This document shows, one piece after another, positions 10,045-18,642 of a stretch of 64,000 nt of DNA. Position 1 is the first letter of the stretch; each line of letters opens with the position of its first letter. The position numbers were made by a program, and so were the translations under genes. Source of the DNA: Leptospira langatensis (lineage in GTDB: Bacteria > Spirochaetota > Leptospiria > Leptospirales > Leptospiraceae); assembly GCF_004770615.1 (NCBI RefSeq), contig NZ_RQER01000001.1, forward strand, positions 124,001-188,000, read 5' to 3'. The notes beneath the pieces were generated by a model. It was not told the DNA's origin, ran no database searches, and saw only the letters and a list, made by a program, of their open reading frames with translations.

Positions 10045-10673
10045 GTAATCTTTTCGAACCTTTAAAGCGGTTTCTCCAAGAAAGAGAAGCCGAATATTCT
10101 CTGATCGATCAAGATCGTAAAAGGATACTACTTCAATTTTCCGAGTCTATGAAATCGTCTTTGGCAATGAATAACTTATCCGAAATGGTTTTCGTTTGCA
10201 CTCATAACTCCAGAAGAAGTCAGATCGCTCAATTGCTTATGTTAGCCTCCGCAGAATATTTAGGAGTATCTGGAATAGGTGCGTATTCTGGTGGAACGGA
10301 AGTTACCGCTTTACATCATAATTCAGCAATAGCTTTGGAGCAAATCGGATTCAAGGTAGATGTCGAAGGAACCAAAGAACCGAATCCTAAATATTGGATT
10401 AGCTATAAGAGTAAAATGATCCCCGTTACTGCCTATTCTAAATTGTATTCCGGCGCCGTGACTTCAAAAAGAAAATTCATAGCAGTAATGGTTTGTTCTT
10501 CGGCAGATGAAGCTTGCCCGTTCGTCCCTGGAGCATTTGCAAGGATTAGCCTACCTTACTCCGATCCAAAAGAATTCGACTCCTCTGCGGACCCAATCCA
10601 AGAATACATAAGAACTTGCGAAGAGATTGGTCGCGAAATGCTATTTGCATTGTCTAATGTAAAACAGGTTTAG
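10041..10673 (+). CDS. LMW-phosphatase-type arsenate reductase
   Basis: A 210-residue protein of the low-molecular-weight tyrosine phosphatase fold. The P-loop CX5R is C53-R59 (FVCTHNSRRSQIAQLL). A later block (VCSSADEACPFVPGAF, then LPYSDP) supplies two further cysteines suitable for the Cys relay that reduces As(V), and the DP pair suits the phosphatase Asp loop. It carries about 45 extra N-terminal residues compared with the simplest ArsC of this fold. Its start overlaps the acr3 stop (ATGA). Reduction of arsenate to arsenite for Acr3 is the likely role; a true phosphatase activity is not excluded. Confidence 0.88.
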   Translation: MSNLFEPLKRFLQEREAEYSLIDQDRKRILLQFSESMKSSLAMNNLSEMVFVCTHNSRRSQIAQLLMLASAEYLGVSGIGAYSGGTEVTALHHNSAIALEQIGFKVDVEGTKEPNPKYWISYKSKMIPVTAYSKLYSGAVTSKRKFIAVMVCSSADEACPFVPGAFARISLPYSDPKEFDSSADPIQEYIRTCEEIGREMLFALSNVKQV

Positions 10674-10685
10674 GTGGAACAGCTC

Positions 10686-11960
10686 ATGAATATGGATATT
10701 GTCCTGGCGAATTATCTAAATGAAAACTGCTCTTGTTCTACACTGGATAAGAATCGGATAGAAAGAGGGATAGATTGGATCTCTTCTGTTCCAGAGGAAC
10801 AGTCCAGTAAATTCTACTCCGAGACCCCTTCCTTCATTTCCACATCGGAACTGAAGCAGATGAGTAATGTTTTGAGAGCCATACGAAAAGCGGTTCAATT
10901 GGCCTCTATTCGAAATAAGTTTTTAAAGGGATACTCCGAGTCAAAGAGGAACGAAACAGTCAGTGGCGGCGTTTTTATGAGTATGGATTTTCATCTCACT
11001 TCTAAAGGTCCGAAGCTAATTGAAATAAATACGAATGCAGGAGGGGCCTTTCTTCAATGGAAACTTTTACAGGCTCAGGTGAGATGTTGTAAAGCAGTTG
11101 CTATGACTCTTCCTAATGAGTCCGAACTAGAGAGACTAAAAGACAAATTCTATTCGATTTTCATAGAGGAATGGAATACCTCCGGTCGCTCTGGGACTCC
11201 GAGTCTTATCGCAATCATAGATGAAGAACCCACTAAGCAGTATCTCTACCCTGAATTTGTTTTCTTCAAAGAACTATTTGTATCTAAAGGAATTGGATGT
11301 GAGATCCTTTCTCCGGAACAGATTCAGTTGATAGATGGCAGTCTTTTCTTTGAGAATCGAAAGATCGATTTGATTTATAATCGACTAACGGATTTCCATT
11401 TTTCCGATCCGAAATATAGGAATATCAAGCTGGCTTGGATTGCTGAAGCGGTAGTTGTCACACCCAATCCTATGGACTACGATCTTTTCGCTAATAAAGA
11501 AAATCTTTCCGTATTCTCGGATGCGGATTTTTTAAAAGGGGAGGGATTGGATCCGGAAGATATTGAAATATTAAGTTCTTCTGTTCCAAAGACAATGCCG
11601 CTCATTGAAGCGAAGTCGGATGAAATTTGGAAGAATAGAAAGGATTATTTTTTCAAACCGAAAGAAGGGTTTGGTAGTAAGGCGGCTTATTACGGAGGAA
11701 AGTTAACGAAGAATAAATTCCAAGAGATCCTTTCCGGGAATTATGTGATGCAGGAATTCGTGCCCCCTTCGGTTCGGACTACTTCTTTGTCAGGAAAAGA
11801 GGAAGAGCTAAAGATGGACATTAGAGCTTACATTTATCAAGATGAGATCCTTCTTTTAGCTAGCAGATTGTACCAAGGGCAGACCACGAATTTTAGGACT
11901 CCGGGAGGAGGATTTTCTCCATTGTATGTTCTGCCAAATTTTACAGAAATCTTAAACTAG
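10686..11960 (+). CDS. ATP-grasp-fold ligase-like protein of the arsenic module
   Basis: A 424-residue protein. Residues about 310-424 resemble an ATP-grasp domain: a nucleotide-binding Lys and Gly-rich loop (FKPKEGFGSKAAYYGGK), the hinge-like VMQEFVPPS, and DIRAYIYQDEILLLASRLYQG before GGGF. An upstream segment FHLTSKGPKLIEINTNAGGAF resembles metal/ATP-binding strands of peptide ligases. Near the N-terminus is NENCSCS and later RCC. The ATG at 10686 has a good ribosome-binding site (AGGTGGA); a GTG at 10674 is in frame. It starts 12 bp after the reductase, so it is in the arsenic operon. The substrate is unknown: ligation of an amino acid or thiol compound is plausible, but this is inference. 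Confidence 0.8.
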   Translation: MNMDIVLANYLNENCSCSTLDKNRIERGIDWISSVPEEQSSKFYSETPSFISTSELKQMSNVLRAIRKAVQLASIRNKFLKGYSESKRNETVSGGVFMSMDFHLTSKGPKLIEINTNAGGAFLQWKLLQAQVRCCKAVAMTLPNESELERLKDKFYSIFIEEWNTSGRSGTPSLIAIIDEEPTKQYLYPEFVFFKELFVSKGIGCEILSPEQIQLIDGSLFFENRKIDLIYNRLTDFHFSDPKYRNIKLAWIAEAVVVTPNPMDYDLFANKENLSVFSDADFLKGEGLDPEDIEILSSSVPKTMPLIEAKSDEIWKNRKDYFFKPKEGFGSKAAYYGGKLTKNKFQEILSGNYVMQEFVPPSVRTTSLSGKEEELKMDIRAYIYQDEILLLASRLYQGQTTNFRTPGGGFSPLYVLPNFTEILN

Positions 11961-12073
11961 GGTTCTTTGGATCTCAGATTTTTCTTCTTGCATGCATGTA
12001 AGGTTTTTGCTTTTCAATTTGTTCTTTGGAAATGCAAAAATTTGCAAGACGCCGGTTTAAGTAAGGTTTTGTT

Positions 12074-13060
12074 TTAGCGAGTTTTCGGTTTACGGAAGAA
12101 TTTCTTCACCGGCGCATCTATTAACAATTTCTTAAATGGCAAAAGATAGATCCATACCAGGCTCTTGAATTCTTCTTTCTCCTTCTCGTCCTCGTTGAGT
12201 CCGAAAACTAGATTTCGATTTTCTTCTTCGCTTGGAATGTACAAACTCCCCGAAAGAATATCCCAAAAAGCGAATGTAACACCTATATTCTTATTCTGTA
12301 AACGGATATCCGTACTGTGATGGATCTGGTGCTGGGCCGGACTTAATAGAATATGACTGAGCCATTTGGGAAACCGGATATCGATATGGGAATGTCGGAG
12401 ATTTGCGTAAAGATTGAATATAAAGATCCCAGCGTTCACTCCTAAGAAGGTGATCATCCGGATCCCGTTCGGGAAAAGAAACACTGCGATCCCGGTTACG
12501 ATCCCTGAAAATAAAGCTCCCAAAGAATTCACTAAGATCCCTTCTACAGGATGTACCCGATAGACAGTCAAAGGATTTAGAACTTCCGCAGAATGATGCA
12601 ATTTGTGAAATTCCCATAAGAAGGTTCTATGTAATAGAAGATGGGCCAAGAATCTTCCGAAATCGTTTGCTAACCAGAAAAGGATCGAATAGAGAATAAG
12701 AAAGGAATATCCGGAAGGCGAACCAAGATCGGATCTTCCAAACCAGGAATTGAGATGGTTGCTTACGAAGGCGGAGACAGTTGTAGTCGATAGCACAAAG
12801 TATCCGAAGTACAATGCGAACAGGATCGTATTTACGAAAAAGTATTTATAATCCAAAATTGCAGAAGGATGAAGCCAGATCTTTTTGGACAGATTCCGAT
12901 CCGTATATTCCGCATAACGAAAGTCTTTCTTTGTGATCTTTTGCCAAAGCAAGAAGAAGCAAGTGATGATTCCGGAGCTAAGGAGATAGAGCCAATAGAT
13001 CTTAAAAGAAGGTGCAAAAAAACTTCGGATCGGATCGAATAAATGGAATAAGATCGCCAA
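12074..13060 (-). CDS. Fatty acid hydroxylase / sterol desaturase family membrane protein
   Basis: A 328-residue membrane di-iron enzyme. The histidine clusters of the superfamily are visible: HLLLHR (about residue 140), WEFHKLHHSAE (about 150), NLRHSH (about 225) and HQIHHS (about 248), set among four or more hydrophobic helices. The family performs O2-dependent hydroxylation or desaturation of lipids; the exact substrate cannot be told. The start is a TTG at 13060 with GAGGAA just upstream. It is convergent with the arsenic module and lies 98 bp downstream of the NO regulator gene on the same strand. Confidence 0.88.
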   Translation of the reverse strand: MAILFHLFDPIRSFFAPSFKIYWLYLLSSGIITCFFLLWQKITKKDFRYAEYTDRNLSKKIWLHPSAILDYKYFFVNTILFALYFGYFVLSTTTVSAFVSNHLNSWFGRSDLGSPSGYSFLILYSILFWLANDFGRFLAHLLLHRTFLWEFHKLHHSAEVLNPLTVYRVHPVEGILVNSLGALFSGIVTGIAVFLFPNGIRMITFLGVNAGIFIFNLYANLRHSHIDIRFPKWLSHILLSPAQHQIHHSTDIRLQNKNIGVTFAFWDILSGSLYIPSEEENRNLVFGLNEDEKEKEEFKSLVWIYLLPFKKLLIDAPVKKFFRKPKTR

Positions 13061-13158
13061 GATTTCCTCATCTCCAAAAAAGAGCGCTCCTCGAAAGAGT
13101 CAAATCGAATTGCTTAGGAAGGAATGAGAAATCTCAACTCTGGTTCAATCACTCTCAT

Positions 13159-13800
13159 TCAATTCGATTTTCTAAGTACATGATAGGAAGAGCCCTTTTC
13201 CTCAATGAGGCAATCTTCTATAAGGGAGCGGAATGCTCTGCTTACCGATTCGGGAGTGGTGCCTATGAGTGAGGCTAACTGGTATTTTGTAACAGGCAAG
13301 GATACAAATCCTTGGTCTGCTCCGGATTCCAATAAGAAGGTCACGATCCTGTCTTTTACGGATAAGAATAGATTCTCCATCATCTTCTTACGAAAATAAT
13401 TCAGATGTTCTACTACTGCGGAAGAAAACAGAAAGAGTGCTCGATTGTTCTCCGTTAAGAAGGATACGAATTCCTTTCTAGGGTAGTAGATCAATTCTCC
13501 GTCTTTTAAGGCCTCGCAAAATCCGGGATAAATGCAGGGCTCCTTGGATTGGAAAATGGGATGGGATGCGATCAATTCTCCAGGAGAGAATACTTTCAGT
13601 ATGGCCTCTTTCCCGTCTTGGTTTAAGGAGAACACTTTAAACATTCCTGATATAATTTCAAAAAATCCTTGATAAGGTTTTTTTTCTTCGAATATCAATT
13701 CACCCTTACGAAATTTTTTAGGGATCCCTATGGAGCGAATTTCATTTTCGAACTCTCGACGGATCTCGGACCAAGGATCGACTACCGTAGCATTCATCAT
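13159..13800 (-). CDS. Crp/Fnr-family regulator of the nitric oxide genes (Dnr/NnrR-like)
   Basis: A 213-residue protein with a cyclic-nucleotide-like effector domain (about 20-115), a dimer helix (about 120-150) and a C-terminal winged helix. The recognition helix TPESVSRAF carries E184, S187 and R188, the three residues with which FNR-type proteins read TTGAT half-sites. It lacks the N-terminal Cys cluster of oxygen-sensing FNR, so it fits the Dnr/NnrR group that responds to NO. The frame extends to a TTG at 13878, but that would bury a perfect FNR box in the coding region. The double ATG at 13800/13797 is preferred. Divergent from norC; probably autoregulated. Confidence 0.9.
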   Translation of the reverse strand: MMNATVVDPWSEIRREFENEIRSIGIPKKFRKGELIFEEKKPYQGFFEIISGMFKVFSLNQDGKEAILKVFSPGELIASHPIFQSKEPCIYPGFCEALKDGELIYYPRKEFVSFLTENNRALFLFSSAVVEHLNYFRKKMMENLFLSVKDRIVTFLLESGADQGFVSLPVTKYQLASLIGTTPESVSRAFRSLIEDCLIEEKGSSYHVLRKSN

Positions 13801-13858
13801 AAAAGTATCTAGACAATCTAACTTTATATTTATATTTTCCGGAATTTTTGCATCATAA

Positions 13859-13872
13859 TTGATCCATATCAA
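13859..13872. promoter_or_regulatory. Perfect FNR/DNR-type box between regulator and norC
   Basis: TTGATCCATATCAA matches TTGAT-N4-ATCAA exactly. Its centre is about 43 bp from the start point expected for the regulator, given a TATAAA -10 element on the minus strand at 13829-13834, which fits class II activation and autoregulation. Towards norC the centre lies 97 bp before the ATG. A second looser dyad, TCTGA-N6-TCAGA, follows at about 13883-13898. Confidence 0.85.
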
Positions 13873-13962
13873 GGACAAATTTTCTGATAAATGTCAGACT
13901 TCCTCCGGCTTTTTGTAAGTTGGCAATACTTAGCCTGCTTAATTTCGCAAAAGGAAGAAACA

Positions 13963-14649
13963 ATGCTCACAAAGTTTCAGGCAAAATTATTTTTCCTTAT
14001 AGGGACATTTATATTTTCCGCCATATTCTTATTTCTAACGTACGATTCGTTAAAATATGTCTATGCGAACCCTTCCGCAAAGACCTTAAGCGACGAGGTG
14101 ATCAGAGGCAAAGCGATCTGGGAAAAGAACAATTGTATGGGTTGCCATACGATCCTAGGGGAAGGAGCGTATTACGCGCCTGAGTTGACTAAGGTTTACG
14201 AGAGAAGAGGGCCGGAATGGATCCGAGTCTTTTTGAAAGATCCTCAGGCCATGTATCCTGGAGAAAGGAAAATGGTGAAATACGATTTTACCGAGGCTCA
14301 AATTGGGGATCTGATCGCCTTCTTGAAATGGAATGGAGAACTGGATCTTAAGGGTTTTCCTCCTAAACCTGAATTCAAACCTACCACCCAAACCGTAAGT
14401 GCGAATGCGGTTTCTATCGCACAGCCTGAAAAATTCAAACAGATCTGTGTGGCATGTCACGCAGTAGGCGGAGCGGGGGGAAATGTCGGCCCTGCACTCG
14501 ATACTGTTGGTAAGAAGTTTGATCTGGCGTATTTGGAGAATTGGCTCAGAGACCCGCAGAAGGTAAAGCCTGGGACTGCTATGCCTAAATTGCCTCTAAG
14601 TGATTCGGAGATCAAAGACCTGTCTACCTATCTCTCCCAACTAAAATAG
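13963..14649 (+). CDS. norC: Nitric oxide reductase cytochrome c subunit with an extra C-terminal haem domain
   Basis: The electron-entry subunit of cytochrome-c-type NO reductase, anchored by one N-terminal helix (residues 8-28) with its haem domain in the periplasm. The first haem site is C58-x-x-C61-H62 (CMGCH), followed by the NorC-typical YPGERKM. Unlike usual NorC of about 150 residues, this one has 228 and a second c-type site C162-x-x-C165-H166 (CVACH), with a probable axial Met in GTAMPKL near 207. The ATG at 13963 follows AAGGAAG; a TTG at 13891 is in frame but unlikely. norB follows after 31 bp. Confidence 0.93.
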   Translation: MLTKFQAKLFFLIGTFIFSAIFLFLTYDSLKYVYANPSAKTLSDEVIRGKAIWEKNNCMGCHTILGEGAYYAPELTKVYERRGPEWIRVFLKDPQAMYPGERKMVKYDFTEAQIGDLIAFLKWNGELDLKGFPPKPEFKPTTQTVSANAVSIAQPEKFKQICVACHAVGGAGGNVGPALDTVGKKFDLAYLENWLRDPQKVKPGTAMPKLPLSDSEIKDLSTYLSQLK

Positions 14650-14680
14650 ATATTACAAATACTAGATAAAGAGTGCGATC

Positions 14681-16051
14681 ATGAAATATAAATCTCAAAA
14701 AATAGCCTATTGGTTCTTCGCAACTTGTATGTTGCTCTTATCCTTGCAATTGATATACGGATTCATTATGGGTTTTGCTCGAATGGGATTCGACGGTTTG
14801 CACGACTGGATCCCTTTTAATGCCGCAAGAGCAACTCATACGAATCTATTAGTGGTTTGGCTTTTGACCGGATTCATGGGGGCCGCCCATTATATCATTC
14901 CTGAAGAATCCGAAAGTGAGATCTATTCGGTCCGACTGGCTTATATACAATTGATCTCTTTGATCGTAGTCGGTGTGGTCTCGATCATAGGATTCCATTT
15001 TAATGTTTGGGAAGGAAGGAAATTCTTAGAGATCCCAAGGCCTCTGGATTATCTGGTAGTCGTGAACGTGCTATTATTCCTTTTTAATATAGGAATGACT
15101 GTTTGGAAAGGGAAAAGGCATACAACCACCGGCATGGTCTTGTATTTCGGGCTCTTCTCCGCAGCATTGTTGTACTTGCCTGGCATGATAGAGTTCAACA
15201 GTCAAACTGTGGATTCTTATTTCCGTTGGTGGGTCGTTCATCTTTGGGTAGAAGGAGTTTGGGAATTGATCATGGGAGGCATCCTTTCCTTCCTTCTCAT
15301 TAAGTTAACTGGAGTCGATCGCGAGGTGATCGAGAAGTGGTTGTATGTGATCGTGGGCTTAACGTTTCTTTCCGGTATCTTGGGAACGGGTCACCATTAT
15401 TACTATATCGGGGTTCCTGAATATTGGAAATGGGTCGGAGGATTTTTCTCCATGTTAGAGCCTTTAGCATTCTTGGCCATGGCTATGTTCGCCGTCTCCA
15501 TGTACAGAAGGAGCGGAAGGAACCACCCCAATACGATCTCCCTTTACTGGACGATTGGAAGTGCGATCATGTCTTTCGTAGGAGCGGGATTCTTGGGATT
15601 TGCACATACTCTTCCTCAGGTGAACCTATACACTCACGGTACTTTGATCACTGCGATGCATGGACACTTGGCATTCTGGGGCGCGTATGCGATGATCGTT
15701 CTTGCGATCGTTACGTACTCCATGCCTTTGCTCACTGGGCGCAAGTTGTGGAATAATTCCATCGGACTCTTCGCATTCTGGGCTTCTAATATAGGAATGC
15801 TTGGAATGACCGGGGCATTTGCCGTGGCTGGGATCGCGCAAGTTTACTTGGAGAGAAAATTCGGATTGGATTTTCTCACGGTACAAAAAGAGATCCAAGT
15901 GCATTTTCTTGGGCTCATACTTGCTGCACTCGTTTTTACCTCTGGGATCTTCGCTTTCATCTGGAACTTCATTAAATTTGGGACTCCTACGGACGAAGCA
16001 TTAGGGGCGGAGACTTCCTCGGGAGATATTCATCTTTCGGGTAGATCTTGA
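14681..16051 (+). CDS. norB: Nitric oxide reductase catalytic subunit NorB
   Basis: Reduces two NO to N2O in the inner membrane, with haem b and a haem b3/Fe_B centre. The 456 residues form about 12 helices. Metal-ligand blocks are ARATHTNLLVVWLL (low-spin haem), WVVHLWVEGVWELIMGG (Fe_B His and the two essential Glu region), GTGHHYYYIG (Fe_B His pair) and MHGHLAFWGAY (haem ligands). It lacks the long N-terminal quinol-oxidising extension of qNorB, consistent with its partner NorC. It overlaps norQ by four bases. No nirK, nirS or nosZ is adjacent. Confidence 0.96.
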   Translation: MKYKSQKIAYWFFATCMLLLSLQLIYGFIMGFARMGFDGLHDWIPFNAARATHTNLLVVWLLTGFMGAAHYIIPEESESEIYSVRLAYIQLISLIVVGVVSIIGFHFNVWEGRKFLEIPRPLDYLVVVNVLLFLFNIGMTVWKGKRHTTTGMVLYFGLFSAALLYLPGMIEFNSQTVDSYFRWWVVHLWVEGVWELIMGGILSFLLIKLTGVDREVIEKWLYVIVGLTFLSGILGTGHHYYYIGVPEYWKWVGGFFSMLEPLAFLAMAMFAVSMYRRSGRNHPNTISLYWTIGSAIMSFVGAGFLGFAHTLPQVNLYTHGTLITAMHGHLAFWGAYAMIVLAIVTYSMPLLTGRKLWNNSIGLFAFWASNIGMLGMTGAFAVAGIAQVYLERKFGLDFLTVQKEIQVHFLGLILAALVFTSGIFAFIWNFIKFGTPTDEALGAETSSGDIHLSGRS

Positions 16052-16860
16052 AGTATTTGGAGACCGCATCCGAACAAAATAGTACGGGAAAACTCCCGTA
16101 CTATAAAAGCACGGGAAATGAGATAGATGTTTTCGAGCATGCTCATAAGAAGAAACTTCCTGTTCTTCTAAAAGGACCGACAGGATCCGGAAAGTCCCGT
16201 TTCGTAGAATTTATGGCGGCTCGATTGGGATTGCCTCTGGTGTCTGTTTCTTGTCATGAAGAAACTTCTGCCGTGGATCTGCTTGGTAGATTTCTGATCA
16301 AGGGTTCCGAAACCGTATGGCAGGACGGTCCCTTGACTCGAAGTGTCCGCATGGGCGCCATCTTATATGTGGATGAAATTGCAGAGGCAAGACCCGACGT
16401 TCTTGTAGCCATCCATCCTTTGACGGATTATAGAAGAGAGATCTATTTAGATCGAAAGAACGAAAGTGTATCGGCACCCGAATCTTTTTTGCTAGTTGCC
16501 TCCTATAATCCAGGATACCAAAGAGGTTGGAAGGAACTCAAACCCTCTACTCGCCAGAGATTTATCTCTCTTCAATTCGATTATCCAAACTCGGAAGTGG
16601 AGGAAGAGATCTTGGTTGCGGAGACGGGAGCCACTTCTTCCGTTGCCGGTAAATTAGTCAAACTAGGGCAAAAGATCCGCAATCTGACCGAGTTGGGTTT
16701 GATAGAATCCTGCTCTACTCGTCTCTTAGTGGACGCTGCGAAATTGATCGTAAGCGGACTACCTTCTCGTCTTGCTTGCGAAGTTGCCATCGTGCAACCT
16801 CTTTCGGATGATAGGGATACCGTCCAGGCTCTCAAGGATATTGTTTCCTTGATGATATAG
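16048..16860 (+). CDS. norQ: NorQ, MoxR-type AAA+ ATPase for NO reductase maturation
   Basis: A 270-residue AAA+ protein. Walker A is GPTGSGKS (about residues 43-50), Walker B ILYVDEIAEA (about 108-117), and SYNPGYQRGWKELKPSTRQRF matches the NorQ/CbbQ sensor and arginine-finger region. NorQ with NorD is thought to load the Fe_B iron into NorB. The start is TTG at 16048, sharing TTGA with the norB stop. norD follows four bases after the stop, so norCBQD form one operon. Confidence 0.93.
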   Translation: MKYLETASEQNSTGKLPYYKSTGNEIDVFEHAHKKKLPVLLKGPTGSGKSRFVEFMAARLGLPLVSVSCHEETSAVDLLGRFLIKGSETVWQDGPLTRSVRMGAILYVDEIAEARPDVLVAIHPLTDYRREIYLDRKNESVSAPESFLLVASYNPGYQRGWKELKPSTRQRFISLQFDYPNSEVEEEILVAETGATSSVAGKLVKLGQKIRNLTELGLIESCSTRLLVDAAKLIVSGLPSRLACEVAIVQPLSDDRDTVQALKDIVSLMI

Positions 16861-16864
16861 GCAA

Positions 16865-18637
16865 ATGGGTTGGGACGAATTCTTATTCAAACATGTCTAT
16901 AGATCGGTCCAAAAAGTATTCTCGGAAGAGAAGAAACCTATATTAGAGAAAAGAAAAGTACATTTGTCCTCGGTCAAGGATCGACTTTCCATTCTGGCCA
17001 AGTCCCTGACGGGAGAGAATATAGAGATCTTTTCCGCAGAGAGAGAAGGTGGTTTTCAGAATAATGTATTCTTCCTACCAAGCGAATATTCTGCAGGATC
17101 TAAAGTAGAAGAGAATATTCATTTTTATATATATAGGATCCTGTATCTGTCCGAACAGAAACGTTTAGGATTGAACTGGAAGCCAGGAGAAGAAAGAACT
17201 CGCACGGAATCTCTGCAAAAAGCCTTAGAAAACCACTCCTTCCTCCTGGAAAATCTGAGAAATTCTTATCCTGGCGCGAATGAGTTATTTGATTCGGTGA
17301 TAGCAAACGAGATTGGATTTAGAAGATTAAACGGACATGTAAAGAATGGAGACGAGGATCTTTCTTTCTTGCATGGGATATGGATGTCTCCTTCTATCCA
17401 AGGATCCGGGCCTCGCGATTTAAAGACAAAGGCTACTAAGTCACAGAAAGAAGAGATCCTAACGGAGCTCTCCGGAATTGCTAGAGAGAAGATCCGTACA
17501 TTGGAAGTGGATCAAAAGTCACAACAAGACTATACTCTACAGCATCAATTCGAGAAAGTAGATACCATTGAAGAATTCTCCGGAACTTGGAGAGATTTTG
17601 ACGGAACAGATAGTCTAGAGGAACAAAAGGAAGCCCTCCAAGAATTGGATCTTAGAGATACTGTGCGTTCGGACGAGCCGACCCATTCCGTATTTCATAC
17701 CGAATTCCTATCCGGTTTTGGGATAGCGGAGAGCAATGAGATCCTTTCGGAAGAAAAGCCGGTCCGATACGACGAATGGGATTTCGGAAAACGAAAATAT
17801 AGGATCGATTATTGCAGTGTGTATCCGAAGAAGTTGATCGAGAAGGACCCTCAGTTTACTTCGAATGTCTTCCGAGAATATTTTTCCACTCTCAACTTGA
17901 TGCGGTCTAGATTGAATCGATTTGCAAATGAAAGAATGGCGATCCATCGACAATCGGAAGGAGAAGAATTGGATTTGGACGCGCTTCTCGATTTCCACAC
18001 GGATATCAGATCGGGTCATATTCCTTCCGAAAACGTGTATCTCTCCAAAAGAAAAAAATTGAGAGAAGTTTCTATTTTGGTCCTAACCGATACGAGTCTC
18101 TCGACGGACTCCTATGTGGACAACCAGAGGATCCTGGATGTAGAGAAGATTTCCCTGCTTCTGTTCGGACAAATATGCTCCGAGTTCGGAGATCGATTCC
18201 AAATGGACTCCTTCTCATCTCGGACCAGAAATCATTGCGATTATTTTTCAGTGAAAGGATTCGATGAAAGTTGGGAAAAAGCAAGGGATAGAATCGGGGC
18301 CATGCAATCGAACGGTTATACGCGCATTGGTCCTGCAATCCGACATGGGCTCTCTCAGATCCGTAAGGAAGCCACCTCCAGACGATGGATCTTACTTTTA
18401 ACGGACGGAAAACCGAACGATTACGATCGATACGAAGGAAAATACGGAATAGAGGATGTAAAGCAGGCAATCCGCGAATGCGAGGTGGCAAATATCGGCC
18501 TATTCGCTTTGGCAATCGATAGGCAGTCCAAAAGATATTTGCCAACTATGTTAGGTCTCAGTTCTTATAAGATCCTTCCAAATCCCACTCACTTACCGGA
18601 GGCTTTGGCGGATTTCTATATGAAACTGGTCCGATAA
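16865..18637 (+). CDS. norD: NorD, von Willebrand factor A domain maturation protein
   Basis: A 590-residue cytoplasmic protein. The last 200 residues form a VWA domain with a MIDAS motif, DTSLS (in LVLTDTSLSTDSY), and the later ILLLTDGKPNDYDRYEGKYGIED typical of NorD/CbbO proteins. The N-terminal part is helical and charged. NorD works with the NorQ ATPase in activating NorB. It is the last gene of the nor operon and ends five bases before the convergent nnrS stop, so any terminator must lie in coding sequence. Confidence 0.92.
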   Translation: MGWDEFLFKHVYRSVQKVFSEEKKPILEKRKVHLSSVKDRLSILAKSLTGENIEIFSAEREGGFQNNVFFLPSEYSAGSKVEENIHFYIYRILYLSEQKRLGLNWKPGEERTRTESLQKALENHSFLLENLRNSYPGANELFDSVIANEIGFRRLNGHVKNGDEDLSFLHGIWMSPSIQGSGPRDLKTKATKSQKEEILTELSGIAREKIRTLEVDQKSQQDYTLQHQFEKVDTIEEFSGTWRDFDGTDSLEEQKEALQELDLRDTVRSDEPTHSVFHTEFLSGFGIAESNEILSEEKPVRYDEWDFGKRKYRIDYCSVYPKKLIEKDPQFTSNVFREYFSTLNLMRSRLNRFANERMAIHRQSEGEELDLDALLDFHTDIRSGHIPSENVYLSKRKKLREVSILVLTDTSLSTDSYVDNQRILDVEKISLLLFGQICSEFGDRFQMDSFSSRTRNHCDYFSVKGFDESWEKARDRIGAMQSNGYTRIGPAIRHGLSQIRKEATSRRWILLLTDGKPNDYDRYEGKYGIEDVKQAIRECEVANIGLFALAIDRQSKRYLPTMLGLSSYKILPNPTHLPEALADFYMKLVR

Positions 18638-18642
18638 TTATC

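Noticed and set aside
13801..13878. TTG start at 13878 for the Crp/Fnr-type regulator
   Set aside because: It would place a perfect FNR box in the coding sequence; the ATG pair at 13800/13797 gives the normal family length.
13891..13962. TTG start at 13891 for norC
   Set aside because: The ATG at 13963 has a good ribosome-binding site and begins just before the membrane anchor.
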